The notes under the pieces: generated by a model
Database searches by the model: none
What the model was told of the DNA's origin: nothing
Seen by the model: the letters and a program-made list of their open reading frames with translations, nothing else
Assembly: GCF_900112675.1 (NCBI RefSeq)
Contig: NZ_FOMQ01000010.1
Span: 124,001 to 188,000 of the forward strand
Direction of reading: 5' to 3'
Length of the DNA stretch: 64,000 bases
From: Paracidovorax konjaci
GTDB lineage: Bacteria > Pseudomonadota > Gammaproteobacteria > Burkholderiales > Burkholderiaceae_C
Made by a program: the position numbers and the translations under genes
Part shown: positions 47,242 through 56,601 of the stretch, one piece after another
Layout: every line of letters starts with the position of its first letter
Position numbering within the stretch: position 1 is the first letter of the stretch

Positions 47242-48834
47242 ATGCGGTTGGATGACATAAAAGTACCGAGGAAGTTGCTGGGTGGTTTTTTGGGTGGCAA
47301 TTTCATGCATCGTCTTGGTGGCGGCTGTTTCTCAAAATCACAGCAGCAACACCATGACCGACGCTCTGAACCAGATCCAAGAAATCGACAATCGCTTGGC
47401 TAAAGTCATAAGATGGCGAGGAGTTACAGGTACCGCAAACGTGATGGTGCAAACCATTGCAATAACGACGGATGAGGTACTGAAAAAAAACTATACCGCG
47501 CAACTCAAGGATGCAATTGCGGTCATCAATAAAATTCAGGAAAATATCATTTCCGAACTTTCTGATCCTGCCGAAAAGGCAGGCATGGAGAAAATACAAA
47601 CGATACGAAAAAGTGTTTTGACAGGCGTTGGCAAGGTGCGAGAACTTCGTAGTGCCGGAGACATAGCAGGTTCTCAAATTTTTTATAAAGAAGTGTTCTC
47701 ACAGCTTATCCTTCAATACGAGGGGCACAAGATTCTTTAATAACTTTGCTTGAGCAGCGTCGTAGTAGTTTGGAAGAATATGCTAACACTCAACGCATTA
47801 GAGCAAACTATATTAGTGCCTTTGTAGGTTTGGTTGTGATTTCTATAGGGGCGGTATTTTCTTGGTTTCTTGTCCGCTCCATTACGCAGCCGCTTAACCA
47901 AGCGGTTGCGGTAGCCAACGCGATAGCAGTGGGTGATCTCACAAGCGAGCTGCATACAACTCGTAAAGACGAACTTGGAGAAATGTTGCGAGCTCTCTCT
48001 CAGATGTCCGCACAACTGCGTACTGTGGTGGATAAAGTGCGCCAAGGTACGCAGTCCGTCTCATCTGCTTCCGTTCAGATTGCCAACGGAAACGACAATC
48101 TCTCCGCGCGTACAGAACAGACTGCAGCAAACCTCGAAGAGACAGCCGCCAGCGTTGAGGAGCTCACTGCCGCAGTTACCCAGGCTGCGGATACCGCTCA
48201 ACAGGCCAATCAGCTTGCCAGATCGGCAGCTGAGGCAGCAGCGCATGGCGGCGAAGTTGTCATGCGAGTGGTGACCAGCATTCAGCATATCACGGCAAGT
48301 TCACGCAAGATCAGCGACATCATTGGTGTCATTGATGGCATCGCATTTCAAACCAATATCCTTGCGCTTAACGCCGCAGTAGAGGCTGCTCGCGCAGGCG
48401 AGCAAGGACGTGGCTTTGCTGTCGTAGCCAGCGAGGTCCGTGGCTTGGCCCAACGCAGCGCAGAAGCTGCCAGAGAAATTAAGCTGCTTATCAGTAAGTC
48501 GGTAGCGGACGTCGAATCTGGCTCCGTGCAAGTAGCCTTGGCGGGCAAAACGATGCACGAGATCGTCTCAAGCGTACAGCAAGTGAGCCATCTCATTGGC
48601 GAAATCACAGCATCGTCCGGCGAGCAGCGCGATGGGATATCTCAGATCAATCAAGCTGTAGCCAATTTGGACCAAATGACACAGGAAAATGCTGCTCTTG
48701 TTGAAGAGGCAACCGCCGCTGCTGCCTCCATGCGTGATGAAGCTCATAGGCTATCCGAAGCGGTAGCCGTTTTCAATTTGGGTCTGCTCAATAGACTCAC
48801 GGCAGCATCTACGCCACGGTCCCGCATGACGTAG
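47242..48834 (+). pseudogene. Methyl-accepting chemotaxis protein with two frameshifts
   Basis: An ATG at 47242 (GAGGTGGG upstream) starts MRLDDIKVPRKLLGGF, then a T6 run (T5 expected) shifts the frame into WVAISCIVLVAAVSQNHSSN and the four-helix-bundle sensor domain. A G4 run near 47721 (G5 expected) shifts it back, giving [14 protein letters not shown], a membrane helix, a HAMP domain and the complete signalling hairpin ([35 protein letters not shown]). Correcting both runs restores 530 codons, a normal length. Both shifts lie in homopolymers, so either recent mutation or sequencing error could explain them. As read, no full protein is made. Confidence 0.8.
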
Positions 48835-49080
48835 TTATCTGCCCGGGGCCATCGTCAGCAACGCTTTTGCGTGTAACAGAAAGGTCAACGGATTTATTTC
48901 CCAATGGAAATTTTTCTATTCCGTTAGACCATTAACACTCGATCTGCCCCAACTCAACAACAAGGCCAAAGAGCGGTAAGCCAGACGGTGGCTGAAACCC
49001 TCAAGTACCAGCAACGCAATCCCCCGCACTAAGCGGCCTGGAGCCCCAAAATCAACAAAATATTAAGTTAGGAAAACGAC

Positions 49081-50688
49081 ATGAAATTCATGACGAACAT
49101 AAATTTGGGCACCATGCTGGGCATGGGTTTTTTTGCAGTTATCGCATTCAGCTTTTTAGTGGCTGCGTATGGGCGCATTCAACTCGGCCACGTAAGCGAG
49201 AACATCCAGACTCTTTCTGAGGACCGATTAGGCACATTGCTGCGGCTTCAGTAAATCAAGGACAACATTAATCTCATTGCGCGCACAAGCCGCAACATCG
49301 TTATGCTCGATGATGAGCAGCGCAAGGCTGATGAAAGCCGTCGCTACGACGAGACCACTGCGCGAAATTCGCAGCTCATTGCAGAGTTACAACAGCGAGT
49401 GAATTCTCCGGAAGGCCGAGCTCTTATAAACAAGGTTGCTCAAGCTCGCCCTCCATACATGGAAACGAACAAAAAGATTGTTGAGTTGGGCATGGCCAAC
49501 CAAACCACGGCTGCGAGGGACCTGCTACTGGGTGAAATGCGGCCATTACAGGCAGCCTACTTCAAGGCTGTCGACGACCAGATCGACCACCAGCGCAAGA
49601 TGACAATCGAGATGGCGGCAACATCCGAGCAGGACGTCCATGAAGCGGGCTTCATGCTTGTGGTGCTGGCGCTTTTCTCGGCCGCCTTGGGCGCCCTCGT
49701 CGCCTGGGCAATCACTCGCCACGTCAAGAGCCAACTCGGCGGCGAGCCCGTCTACGCCGCCCACATCGCCCAGGAGGTCGCCCAAGGCAACCTCGCCGTC
49801 CAGGTTGACCTGCGCTCCGGCGACTGCTCCAGCGTCCTCGCTGCCATGAGTGCCATGCGCTCTAGCCTAGCAAAAGTCGTCTCCGAAGTGCGCCACAGCA
49901 GCGAATCCATCGCCACAGGTGCTTCCCAGATTGCCTCCGGCAATGCCGACCTCAGCCAGCGCACCGAGGAGCAAGCCTCGAACCTTCAGCAGACCGCCGC
50001 CTCCATGGAGCAGATGAACTCCACCGTCAAACAGAACGCCGATACAGTGCGCACCGCCTCCCAGCTAGCATCCTCTGCAGCGGCCTCCGCCGCGCGTGGC
50101 GGCGAGGTTGTGGGCAACGTCGTGCGCACCATGGAGGACATTACCGCCAGTTCGCGCAAGATCGGCGACATCACTGGCGTGATCGACTCCATCGCGTTCC
50201 AGACCAACATTCTGGCGCTGAATGCCGCCGTCGAGGCTGCCCGTGCCGGCGAGCAGGGCCGCGGCTTTGCCGTCGTTGCGAGCGAGGTTCGCACCCTTGC
50301 GCAGCGCTCCGCCCAGGCAGCCAAGGAGATCAAGGACCTCATCGGCGAGAGCGTCTCCAAGGTCGAGACCGGCTCCCACCTCGTCGGCCAGGCGGGCTCC
50401 ACTATGGGCGAGATCGTCGATCAAGCCCGACGCGTTGCCGACCTAATCACCGAGATCGGTGCCGCCACCCGCGAGCAGACACAGGGCATCACCCAAGTCA
50501 GCGATGCCGTCAACCAGCTCGATCAGGTCACTCAGCAGAACGCCGCCCTGGTCGAGGAGTCAGCCGCCGCCGCTGACAGCCTCAACTCCCAAGCATCACG
50601 ACTCGTCAAGCTCGTTAGTGTGTTCAAAGTTGACGCTACAGCCACAAACCTCGTTCTTGCACCCAGCAGGACTCAGCTAGCACGCTGA
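49081..50688 (+). pseudogene. Methyl-accepting chemotaxis protein interrupted by a stop codon
   Basis: The frame from the ATG at 49081 (MKFMTNINLGTMLGMGFFAV) is broken by TAA at 49252-49254 (codon 58) in the sensor domain and then continues uninterrupted to 50688 as [16 protein letters not shown], a four-helix-bundle sensor, a membrane helix, HAMP, and the signalling tip [34 protein letters not shown]. Without the stop it would be 535 residues. Translation restart at 49303 would give 461 residues lacking the first membrane segment. Composition rises in G+C from about 49650 onward, as if the 3' half had a different origin from the 5' half. Confidence 0.8.
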
Positions 50689-50938
50689 TGCTTTGTTGCG
50701 CCATGTCAGAGGATTTACCCGGCAGTGAATTGATAGTTGATAGCGAGTCTGGGGGAGAAGTATTCCTGGCTCTTTTTACCCATGATGTGTCAGTTTGCAA
50801 TAGCGAAAATCTGTCCTAGTCCGCGTCGCACGTTGGCTAGGAATTTCGAATAGGAGAGGCCCGGTTGCACCGCGATATCCGGGATGGGTTCACCAACAGA
50901 CAAACTCAGGTTCATGACACAAACCGTATCTCCCATAT
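50689..50938. other. Intergenic region at the end of the conjugation module
   Basis: 250 bases with no gene seen. By comparison with Tn4371-type elements, in which the trb operon runs towards one end of the element, an attachment site could lie here or further left. I found no copy of the TTTTTCAT att sequence of Tn4371; the nearest look-alike is CTTTTTACCCAT at 50774. Confidence 0.45.
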
Positions 50939-50989
50939 TCACCGTCGTCCTGCCGTGCCTTTGAATCCTCTATCCCCTGCCATGAACGC

Positions 50990-51163
50990 CTACAGCATGT
51001 GCGGAATTAACGTCAGGGCATCGACCGTCTCGCCATACGCCTGCGCGTATAGGGCGGCGTAGCGGTCGAGGTCGGCTTTCAAGCTGGTTGGGCAAACGAA
51101 AGTCAGCTTTGTGCTCTCGGTCTTCGGCAGCGGACCGAGCCGCAGCTTCTTGGTCGTGCTCAT
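50990..51163 (-). CDS. DUF2274 protein of the trb operon, truncated by an amber codon
   Basis: ATG at 51163 overlaps the trbI stop (ATGA). The product begins TTKKLRLGPLPKTESTKL and continues FVCPTSLKADLDRYAAL and ETVDALTLIPHML, the DUF2274 pattern that always follows trbI in Tn4371-type elements. A TAG at 50990-50992 ends it after 57 residues. The same frame continues AFMAGDRGFKGT to a TGA at 50939-50941, which would give 74 residues, the usual family length; a glutamate codon probably became TAG. The function is unknown. Confidence 0.78.
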   Translation of the reverse strand: MSTTKKLRLGPLPKTESTKLTFVCPTSLKADLDRYAALYAQAYGETVDALTLIPHML

Positions 51164-52440
51164 TGTGAATCCCCCCGGTTGAAGAACAGCGGCTGGTAAG
51201 GCCGCAGCACCAGATCCCGATTGACGATGATGCGAACCGGCAGGCCCGGTCGTTGCGTCAAGGATGGCTGGATATTGAGGTTGCGCCGGGTCATCTCCTG
51301 GCCGACCTGATTGATGCTGTCCTGCGCGCTGTCGCGCCCAGCGATGATGACGCGATCACCATCCTGCCGGTTCTCCGGCGCGGCCAGCTCGGCACCGACA
51401 CCCAGCAGCGTCGTCAGCGCTGCGCCGGCAACGATGCGGCCCCAGTGGTAGTCCACATCGTCCTCCAGCCCGGCGTAGCCGGCCGGGTCGGTGCCGGCCA
51501 GGTTGTCGAGCGTGAGCGAAGACGTGTCCGGCAGGATGATCCGGTTCCAGACGACTTGAACGCGGCTCTGCCCGTAGCTGACCTGGCTGTTGTACTTGCC
51601 CAGGATGCGCGATCCCTGAGGGATCAGCAGGAAGCGCCCGGTGGCCGAGTCATAAACCGGCTCCGTCACCGTGGCGATCACGTCGCCGGGCAAGTCCGAC
51701 TTGATTCCCGTCACCAAGGCACCTGCGAGCACCGTTCCGGCCATGACCTGATACGGCGAAGCCGGCAGGGTCAGATTGCCGGAATTGCGGGTTTCCGTGG
51801 TTCTGGCTTTCTGAAACGCCTCTTTCTGGTCTTGCCGGTTTTGCACCGCTGTCGGGTCAGCAGGTTGGGCCGCCGTGGAGGCCGGGCCAGCAGCCAGCGG
51901 GTCGAACGCCGCATTGGCGGCGAAGCCCGGCGTAGCGGCCACCTGTGGCTGCGCCACCGGCGCAGCCTTCTGCGAACCCGAGCGGAAGAACACCGACGAA
52001 GCCGCGGCTGCTTCGGCTTCCTTGCGCAGGGCATCGTTCGGGTCGTGACCAGACGCCGCGTAGGCGGCCGTCGCCGGCTGCTGCGACTTCACGATAGCCG
52101 GGCCAAGATCGCCCGGCAGCGGTGGCCCTAGTTCGGGAACGGCAGGCGGCAACGCCGCCGGCAGCTTGGAATAGTCCGTCGGCAGCGCATCCAGTCCTTC
52201 CGACTTCGACACACCATCGACGTTGTAAAGCTCGGTCTGTTCGCCTGCGCTGCGTCGCTGAGGTTGCAGCGACCACATCAGCGCGCCGAGCACGGCGACC
52301 GCCAGGACGCCGGCAAGGGTGGCCAGCGAGCGCCGGTTCAGGCGTGTGACTGCACGCGGCTGGGCGCGCAGCGCCACTGCCTCCGGCGCCACCTTTTCCG
52401 CCTGCGGCGCAGCAAGGTTGGGAGTGTCATCCTGGCTCAT
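51160..52440 (-). CDS. trbI: Conjugative transfer protein TrbI (VirB10-like)
   Basis: 426 residues: a short cytoplasmic part, one membrane helix (about 38-56), a long proline/alanine-rich periplasmic linker and the C-terminal VirB10 beta-barrel domain (VMAGTVLAGALVTGIKSDLPG, LIPQGSRILGKYNSQVSYGQSR, VWNRIILPD). It spans both membranes and forms the core channel with TrbG. It starts three bases after the trbG stop. Confidence 0.95.
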   Translation of the reverse strand: MSQDDTPNLAAPQAEKVAPEAVALRAQPRAVTRLNRRSLATLAGVLAVAVLGALMWSLQPQRRSAGEQTELYNVDGVSKSEGLDALPTDYSKLPAALPPAVPELGPPLPGDLGPAIVKSQQPATAAYAASGHDPNDALRKEAEAAAASSVFFRSGSQKAAPVAQPQVAATPGFAANAAFDPLAAGPASTAAQPADPTAVQNRQDQKEAFQKARTTETRNSGNLTLPASPYQVMAGTVLAGALVTGIKSDLPGDVIATVTEPVYDSATGRFLLIPQGSRILGKYNSQVSYGQSRVQVVWNRIILPDTSSLTLDNLAGTDPAGYAGLEDDVDYHWGRIVAGAALTTLLGVGAELAAPENRQDGDRVIIAGRDSAQDSINQVGQEMTRRNLNIQPSLTQRPGLPVRIIVNRDLVLRPYQPLFFNRGDSQ

Positions 52441-52442
52441 GG

Positions 52443-53435
52443 TCAGTCCCTCCGTGACATGCCATCCGTGCGCTCGATCCGCACCACGTCACCGCCATCA
52501 CCGCCCAGGCGCAGTTCGGCCGCGCCGAACAGTCGATCCACGATGTAGTACGGCGGGCGGAAACGGTAGTTCACCAGTTGCCCGTCACCCTGCGGGCCGA
52601 TCACGAACAGCGGCGGCAACTCTCCTTGGGCGATGCCCGGCGGGAACTGGATATACACCTTCTCGCCGTCATCGAAGGCGCGCAGCGGCTTCCACGGTGG
52701 ATTGCTGCCGCTGACCGCGTAGCGGAAGCGAATCTTTTCCAGCGACAGGCCGGTATCGACCGGCGCAGCGGCGCTGGCCGCTTGCGCCTGGCGCTGCAAG
52801 GCCTGCATCCGGTCTTTCGGATAGTCCCAGGACACCGAAGCCATCCATGCACGCTCGGTCGAGGTCAACTCCAGCAGGTACGTCCGGCGGCTGGTGGTAA
52901 TGACCAGATTGGTTTTCAGGGCCGAGCGGATGGGCTTCACCAGCACATTGACGCGCAGCGCGTCGCCGCTGCCGCTGGACGTGTCGCCCACGATCCAGCG
53001 CACGGTATCGCCGGCGGCGACCGTCACCAGTTCCTCGCCGGGCTGGAGCGAAACCACGGTCACGCGCCCCGGCGCGGCATAGACCTGATAGAGCGCGCCA
53101 TCGGAGAATGGCCACACCTGAATCGCATTGACGTAGCCCTCGCGCGTCGGCGCGATACGTGCCTCGGCGTTGGCCTTGGACACGCGCAAGGTTTCATCGG
53201 CGGGTTCCGGCGTGGGCTTGGCCTCGTCCATCGCCGGCAGCGGCTTCAACTGCGCCGGCAGCGCGAGTGGTTCAGGCACGGCGACGACTTCCACGGGCTT
53301 GGGCGGTTCAGGCAGCGGCTGGGCCTGCACCGGCTCATCGAGCGAGATGGACGGCGGCGGCTTGCCGTGCGAGGCGCAGCCCGCAAGGGCAAGCAGAATC
53401 GACGGTAAAGCGTAAAAGCGGAAAGGCAGGTTCAT
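52443..53435 (-). CDS. trbG: Conjugative transfer lipoprotein TrbG (VirB9-like)
   Basis: 330 residues with a lipoprotein signal (LALAGC near residue 20), a proline-rich linker (about 30-80) and a VirB9/CagX domain (YVNAIQVWPFSDGALYQVYAAPGRVTVVSL; IRFRYAVSGSNPPWKPLRAFDDGEKVYIQFP). It forms the outer-membrane part of the core complex. Its start overlaps the trbF stop. Confidence 0.94.
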   Translation of the reverse strand: MNLPFRFYALPSILLALAGCASHGKPPPSISLDEPVQAQPLPEPPKPVEVVAVPEPLALPAQLKPLPAMDEAKPTPEPADETLRVSKANAEARIAPTREGYVNAIQVWPFSDGALYQVYAAPGRVTVVSLQPGEELVTVAAGDTVRWIVGDTSSGSGDALRVNVLVKPIRSALKTNLVITTSRRTYLLELTSTERAWMASVSWDYPKDRMQALQRQAQAASAAAPVDTGLSLEKIRFRYAVSGSNPPWKPLRAFDDGEKVYIQFPPGIAQGELPPLFVIGPQGDGQLVNYRFRPPYYIVDRLFGAAELRLGGDGGDVVRIERTDGMSRRD

Positions 53436-54136
53436 AGCTTGGCTCCTTCGGACGAATCCAGTTCACGGCTCCACGACAGGCCGTTGACGTAGATACCCAG
53501 GGGGTTCTTGCGCAGGCGTTGCTCGGTGCGCGGGGTTTGCAGGACGGTGGACAGCACAGCGTTCCAGCGTTCGGTGCCGGCAGGTGCGCCGTTGACGAAC
53601 CGCTGTTCCGTCCAGCGCACGTTGAAAGACGTGTCGCTGGCGCGCACCACGCTGGTGATCTGCACCGTCACCGATTCGCGGCCGACGCGCGCGAACGGGT
53701 CGTTCTTGCTGGCGTAGTCGTTGAGCACCGCCGCGCCTTTGTCGGTGGTGTAGTCGTAGGCATCGAGCCAGTTCTGCCGCACCACGATGGGGTCGATGGA
53801 CAGCGAGCGAACCAGCGTGACGAAGTGCGCCAGGTGGTAGGCGATCTGTGCATCAGCCGGCTTGTACGGCGTGGCGGCCTCTCCCACTGCGCGCACCTGT
53901 CCGGCCTGATCGACCTCGATAACATAGGGCGTCACGATGGACTGCGCCGAGCGCCAGACCAAGCCACCGGCCATCAACAGCGCGAGCACCAGGCAGCCGA
54001 AGGCCATCAGGCGCCAATTTTTCGCCTGTACGCGGGCGGAGCCGATACGGTCGTCCCACACCTGGGCGGCGGCTTGATATGGGGTGGCAGGCTGCGGCGT
54101 ATCGGCGTAGCGCACCTGCGGTCGTTTGAATCGCAT
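53432..54136 (-). CDS. trbF: Conjugative transfer protein TrbF (VirB8-like)
   Basis: 234 residues: cytoplasmic N-terminus, one membrane helix (about 45-62) and a periplasmic NTF2-like VirB8 domain (AYHLAHFVTLVRSLSIDPIVVRQNWLDAYDYTTDKG; VNGLSWSREL at the end). A bitopic inner-membrane component that nucleates assembly of the secretion machine. It starts 18 bases after trbL. Confidence 0.95.
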   Translation of the reverse strand: MRFKRPQVRYADTPQPATPYQAAAQVWDDRIGSARVQAKNWRLMAFGCLVLALLMAGGLVWRSAQSIVTPYVIEVDQAGQVRAVGEAATPYKPADAQIAYHLAHFVTLVRSLSIDPIVVRQNWLDAYDYTTDKGAAVLNDYASKNDPFARVGRESVTVQITSVVRASDTSFNVRWTEQRFVNGAPAGTERWNAVLSTVLQTPRTEQRLRKNPLGIYVNGLSWSRELDSSEGAKL

Positions 54137-54154
54137 GGATGGTCTCCTTGAAGG

Positions 54155-55522
54155 TCAGGTATCGGAATCCCGCAGGCTCGGGCCTTGCGCGGAGCCACCG
54201 CCGTCGCCGCCACGCAGCGTGTGGGCGGCAGTGGTCGCGGCATGGGTAGCCTGCTGGCGGCGGTGCATGCGCTTGGCCCAGGCCGGTTGCTCCTGCTTGG
54301 GCGAGCTGGCGGCACCGTCTTCCGCTTCTCCTGCGGTGGCCTGGCCTGCACCAGCGCCTGTGCCGTTCCAGCCGGCGCGGAAGGAATCGGCCACCTTCTG
54401 CCCGGCATAGGAAGCGCCGGAAGCGGCCCGGCTGCCCGCCGCCTGTGCGCCGGTCTTGGCGACATTGCCGAGGCCAGCCGCCGAGCCCTTGGCACCGCCG
54501 CCGGCCGCAGCGGAACCGGCCTGGAACGCCGATCGGGCACTGCCAACCGCCGAAGTCGCGGCACGCGCGCCGGCACCGGCCAGCTTGGCGGCCGCCGGGG
54601 CCATTCGTGCGCCGGCCATGACGGCGCCGCCCACGCCCGTTGCAGCGGCGCCGATCGCAACGCCGGTACCGACAGCGCCGACCACAGCACCAGCCATCGC
54701 GCCCGCACCAAGCTGCGGCGCACCGGACACCAAGCCGGTGGCGATACCGGGGCCGAAAATGCCCAGCGCCAGCAGCGCGAGCGAGGCCAGCATCACGACC
54801 AGCGCGTGGTCGATGGATGGTTCGTCGGGATGCACCTGGAACTCGGCGAACAGCCCGGAACCGATGCCTACGATGACGGCCAGCACCAAGACCTTGATGC
54901 CTGACGACACCACGTTGCCTAGCACCTTTTCCGCGAGGAAGGAGGTCTTGTTCCAGAGTGCAAACGGGATCAAGACGAAGCCGGCGAGCGTAGTCAGTTT
55001 GAACTCGATCAGCGTGATGAAAAGCTGCACGGCCAGCACGAAGAAGCAGAGGATCACCACCAGCCAGGCGATGAACAGAACCACGATAGGGTCGATGTTC
55101 ACGAACACCTCGGGGAACCCAGCCATGTCCCCGATCTGTTCCAGAATCGGCGCGGCTGCGTCGATGCCGGTCTTCGCCAGCCGGCCCGGCTGAAGAAAGT
55201 TCTCCATCGTGATGGCCGAACCGGTAGCGGTGATCCCCAAGCCGGCGAACGAGCGAAACACGATGCTCGCCAGCCAGTTGAAGTTGTCGATGATGTAGGC
55301 GAACGCGCCGAAATAGAGCACCTTGCGCAGCAGCTTGGCGATCACGTCGTCTCCCTGGCCGGTGGCGTGGCTCATGGCCCAATACAGGCCAGCGATCGTC
55401 ATGTCGATGATGATGAGCGTGGCGGTGAGAAATGCCACTTCGCCCTGCAATAAACCGAAGCCCGAGTCGATGTAGCGCGAGAACGTATCGAGGAAACGGT
55501 CGATGATGGTCACGTCGTTCAT
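54155..55522 (-). CDS. trbL: Conjugative transfer membrane protein TrbL (VirB6-like)
   Basis: 455 residues. Several membrane segments occur between about 25 and 270 (VAFLTATLIIIDMTIAGLYW, PIVVLFIAWLVVILCFFVLAVQL and others), followed by a glycine/alanine-rich stretch and a soluble C-terminal tail with PKQEQPAWAKRMHRRQQA. It is the polytopic inner-membrane channel component. The start overlaps the stop of the TrbK-like gene (ATGA). Confidence 0.94.
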   Translation of the reverse strand: MNDVTIIDRFLDTFSRYIDSGFGLLQGEVAFLTATLIIIDMTIAGLYWAMSHATGQGDDVIAKLLRKVLYFGAFAYIIDNFNWLASIVFRSFAGLGITATGSAITMENFLQPGRLAKTGIDAAAPILEQIGDMAGFPEVFVNIDPIVVLFIAWLVVILCFFVLAVQLFITLIEFKLTTLAGFVLIPFALWNKTSFLAEKVLGNVVSSGIKVLVLAVIVGIGSGLFAEFQVHPDEPSIDHALVVMLASLALLALGIFGPGIATGLVSGAPQLGAGAMAGAVVGAVGTGVAIGAAATGVGGAVMAGARMAPAAAKLAGAGARAATSAVGSARSAFQAGSAAAGGGAKGSAAGLGNVAKTGAQAAGSRAASGASYAGQKVADSFRAGWNGTGAGAGQATAGEAEDGAASSPKQEQPAWAKRMHRRQQATHAATTAAHTLRGGDGGGSAQGPSLRDSDT

Positions 55523-55845
55523 GGCGAATCCTCGGGCGGAGTGAGCGGAACGGCGCCCTCTGGCAATTCATCTGCGGGCGTATCGAAGCTCGGCGGAATC
55601 GGGGGAAGTTCAGCCAGCGAGTTGTATTCATCCGGCCCGGTATGGCCGGCGAAGAAGCGCCGCCGGAAGGCTTCAGCGGCGGCGCGGCAGGCATCCTCGC
55701 CCACGGCCTGCCGGTCGGCCGCGCATTGCCCGCGCAACGCCTTGAGCCGCACCGGATCTGCGGCCAGGGCATCGGCCAGGTTCTCGGCCGGCTGCTGGCC
55801 GCAAGCGGTCAGCATCACGGCCAGCAGGACGGAAGCGCATCGCAT
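55519..55845 (-). CDS. TrbK-like entry-exclusion lipoprotein (operon copy)
   Basis: 108 residues with lipobox VMLTAC near residue 15. The mature part contains LADALAADPVRLKALRGQCAADRQAVGEDACRAAAEAFRRRFF, the pattern of the alternative TrbK family found between trbJ and trbL in Tn4371-type elements. TrbK proteins block redundant transfer into a cell that already holds the element. The same motif recurs in the gene at 63479, with about half the residues identical over the core. It is coupled to trbL by ATGA. Confidence 0.82.
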   Translation of the reverse strand: MRCASVLLAVMLTACGQQPAENLADALAADPVRLKALRGQCAADRQAVGEDACRAAAEAFRRRFFAGHTGPDEYNSLAELPPIPPSFDTPADELPEGAVPLTPPEDSP

Positions 55846-55857
55846 GGCCGCCTCCGG

Positions 55858-56601
55858 TCAGTTGTTGTAGAAGTTGACGGACTGCGGCGTGTACGGCGTG
55901 CCGGTGCCCAGAAAGCGCCGCCGCACTTCGCGGGCGCGCTCCATAGCCGCCGCTTGCCGCGCCAGTTCCAGTGAAGCGGCCCGGTCTTGCGTGATCTGGA
56001 GCTGCTGCGCCTGGATCGACTGCTTGGCCTGCAAAGCTAGGAGCTGGTTCGTCGCCTGCATCGCTTGCAGCGCGCCGGTGGACGACTGGCTCTGACTCAC
56101 GAGGTCGGCCAGCGCGCTTTCGTCTTGGGCGAGGTTCTGCGACACCTGCGCCTGCATCCGCATCGCGGTGTGCAGGCCGTTCAAGGTGTTCTGCCAGCGC
56201 TCGCGGGCGTCCTGCGCCATGCGGTCGCCGCTGATGGTGGCGGCGTACTGTTCCGGGTACAGGCGGGCGAACGTCGCATCCATGCTCTGCACGTCGTAGG
56301 CCAAGCCGCGCGCCTCCGCGATCAGGCGCTCGGTGGTGGCGAGCGTCGAGCGCAGGCGGTTGACGATGTTGAAGTCGAGGTTTGCCAGGTTCCTGGCCTG
56401 GTTCATCAACATCTGCGCTTCGTTCTGGAGCTGGTTGATCTGGTTGTTGATCTGTTCCAGCGTGCGCACGGCGGTCAGCGTGTTCTGCACGAAGTTGGAC
56501 GGGTCGAACACCGTAAGCGCGGATGCGGGCTGCAGGGCCAACAGCGATACCGACAGCACGGCAGCGAGTGAGACAGAGAGCAAACGGGGCTTGGTCTTCA
56601 T
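55858..56601 (-). CDS. trbJ: Conjugative transfer protein TrbJ (VirB5-like)
   Basis: 247 residues from the ATG at 56601, with a signal peptide (MKTKPRLLSVSLAAVLSVSL, cleavage after ASA). The mature part is helical and glutamine/asparagine-rich, starting with LTVFDPSNFVQNTLTAVRTLEQ and ending in YTPQSVNFYNN, the TrbJ pattern. It is thought to be a minor pilus component that mediates cell contact. The start overlaps the trbE stop. Confidence 0.94.
   Translation of the reverse strand: MKTKPRLLSVSLAAVLSVSLLALQPASALTVFDPSNFVQNTLTAVRTLEQINNQINQLQNEAQMLMNQARNLANLDFNIVNRLRSTLATTERLIAEARGLAYDVQSMDATFARLYPEQYAATISGDRMAQDARERWQNTLNGLHTAMRMQAQVSQNLAQDESALADLVSQSQSSTGALQAMQATNQLLALQAKQSIQAQQLQITQDRAASLELARQAAAMERAREVRRRFLGTGTPYTPQSVNFYNN

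Noticed and set aside
50774-50785. Tn4371-type att site near CTTTTTACCCAT
   Set aside because: It differs from TTTTTCAT by an internal insertion and has no matching partner in view.
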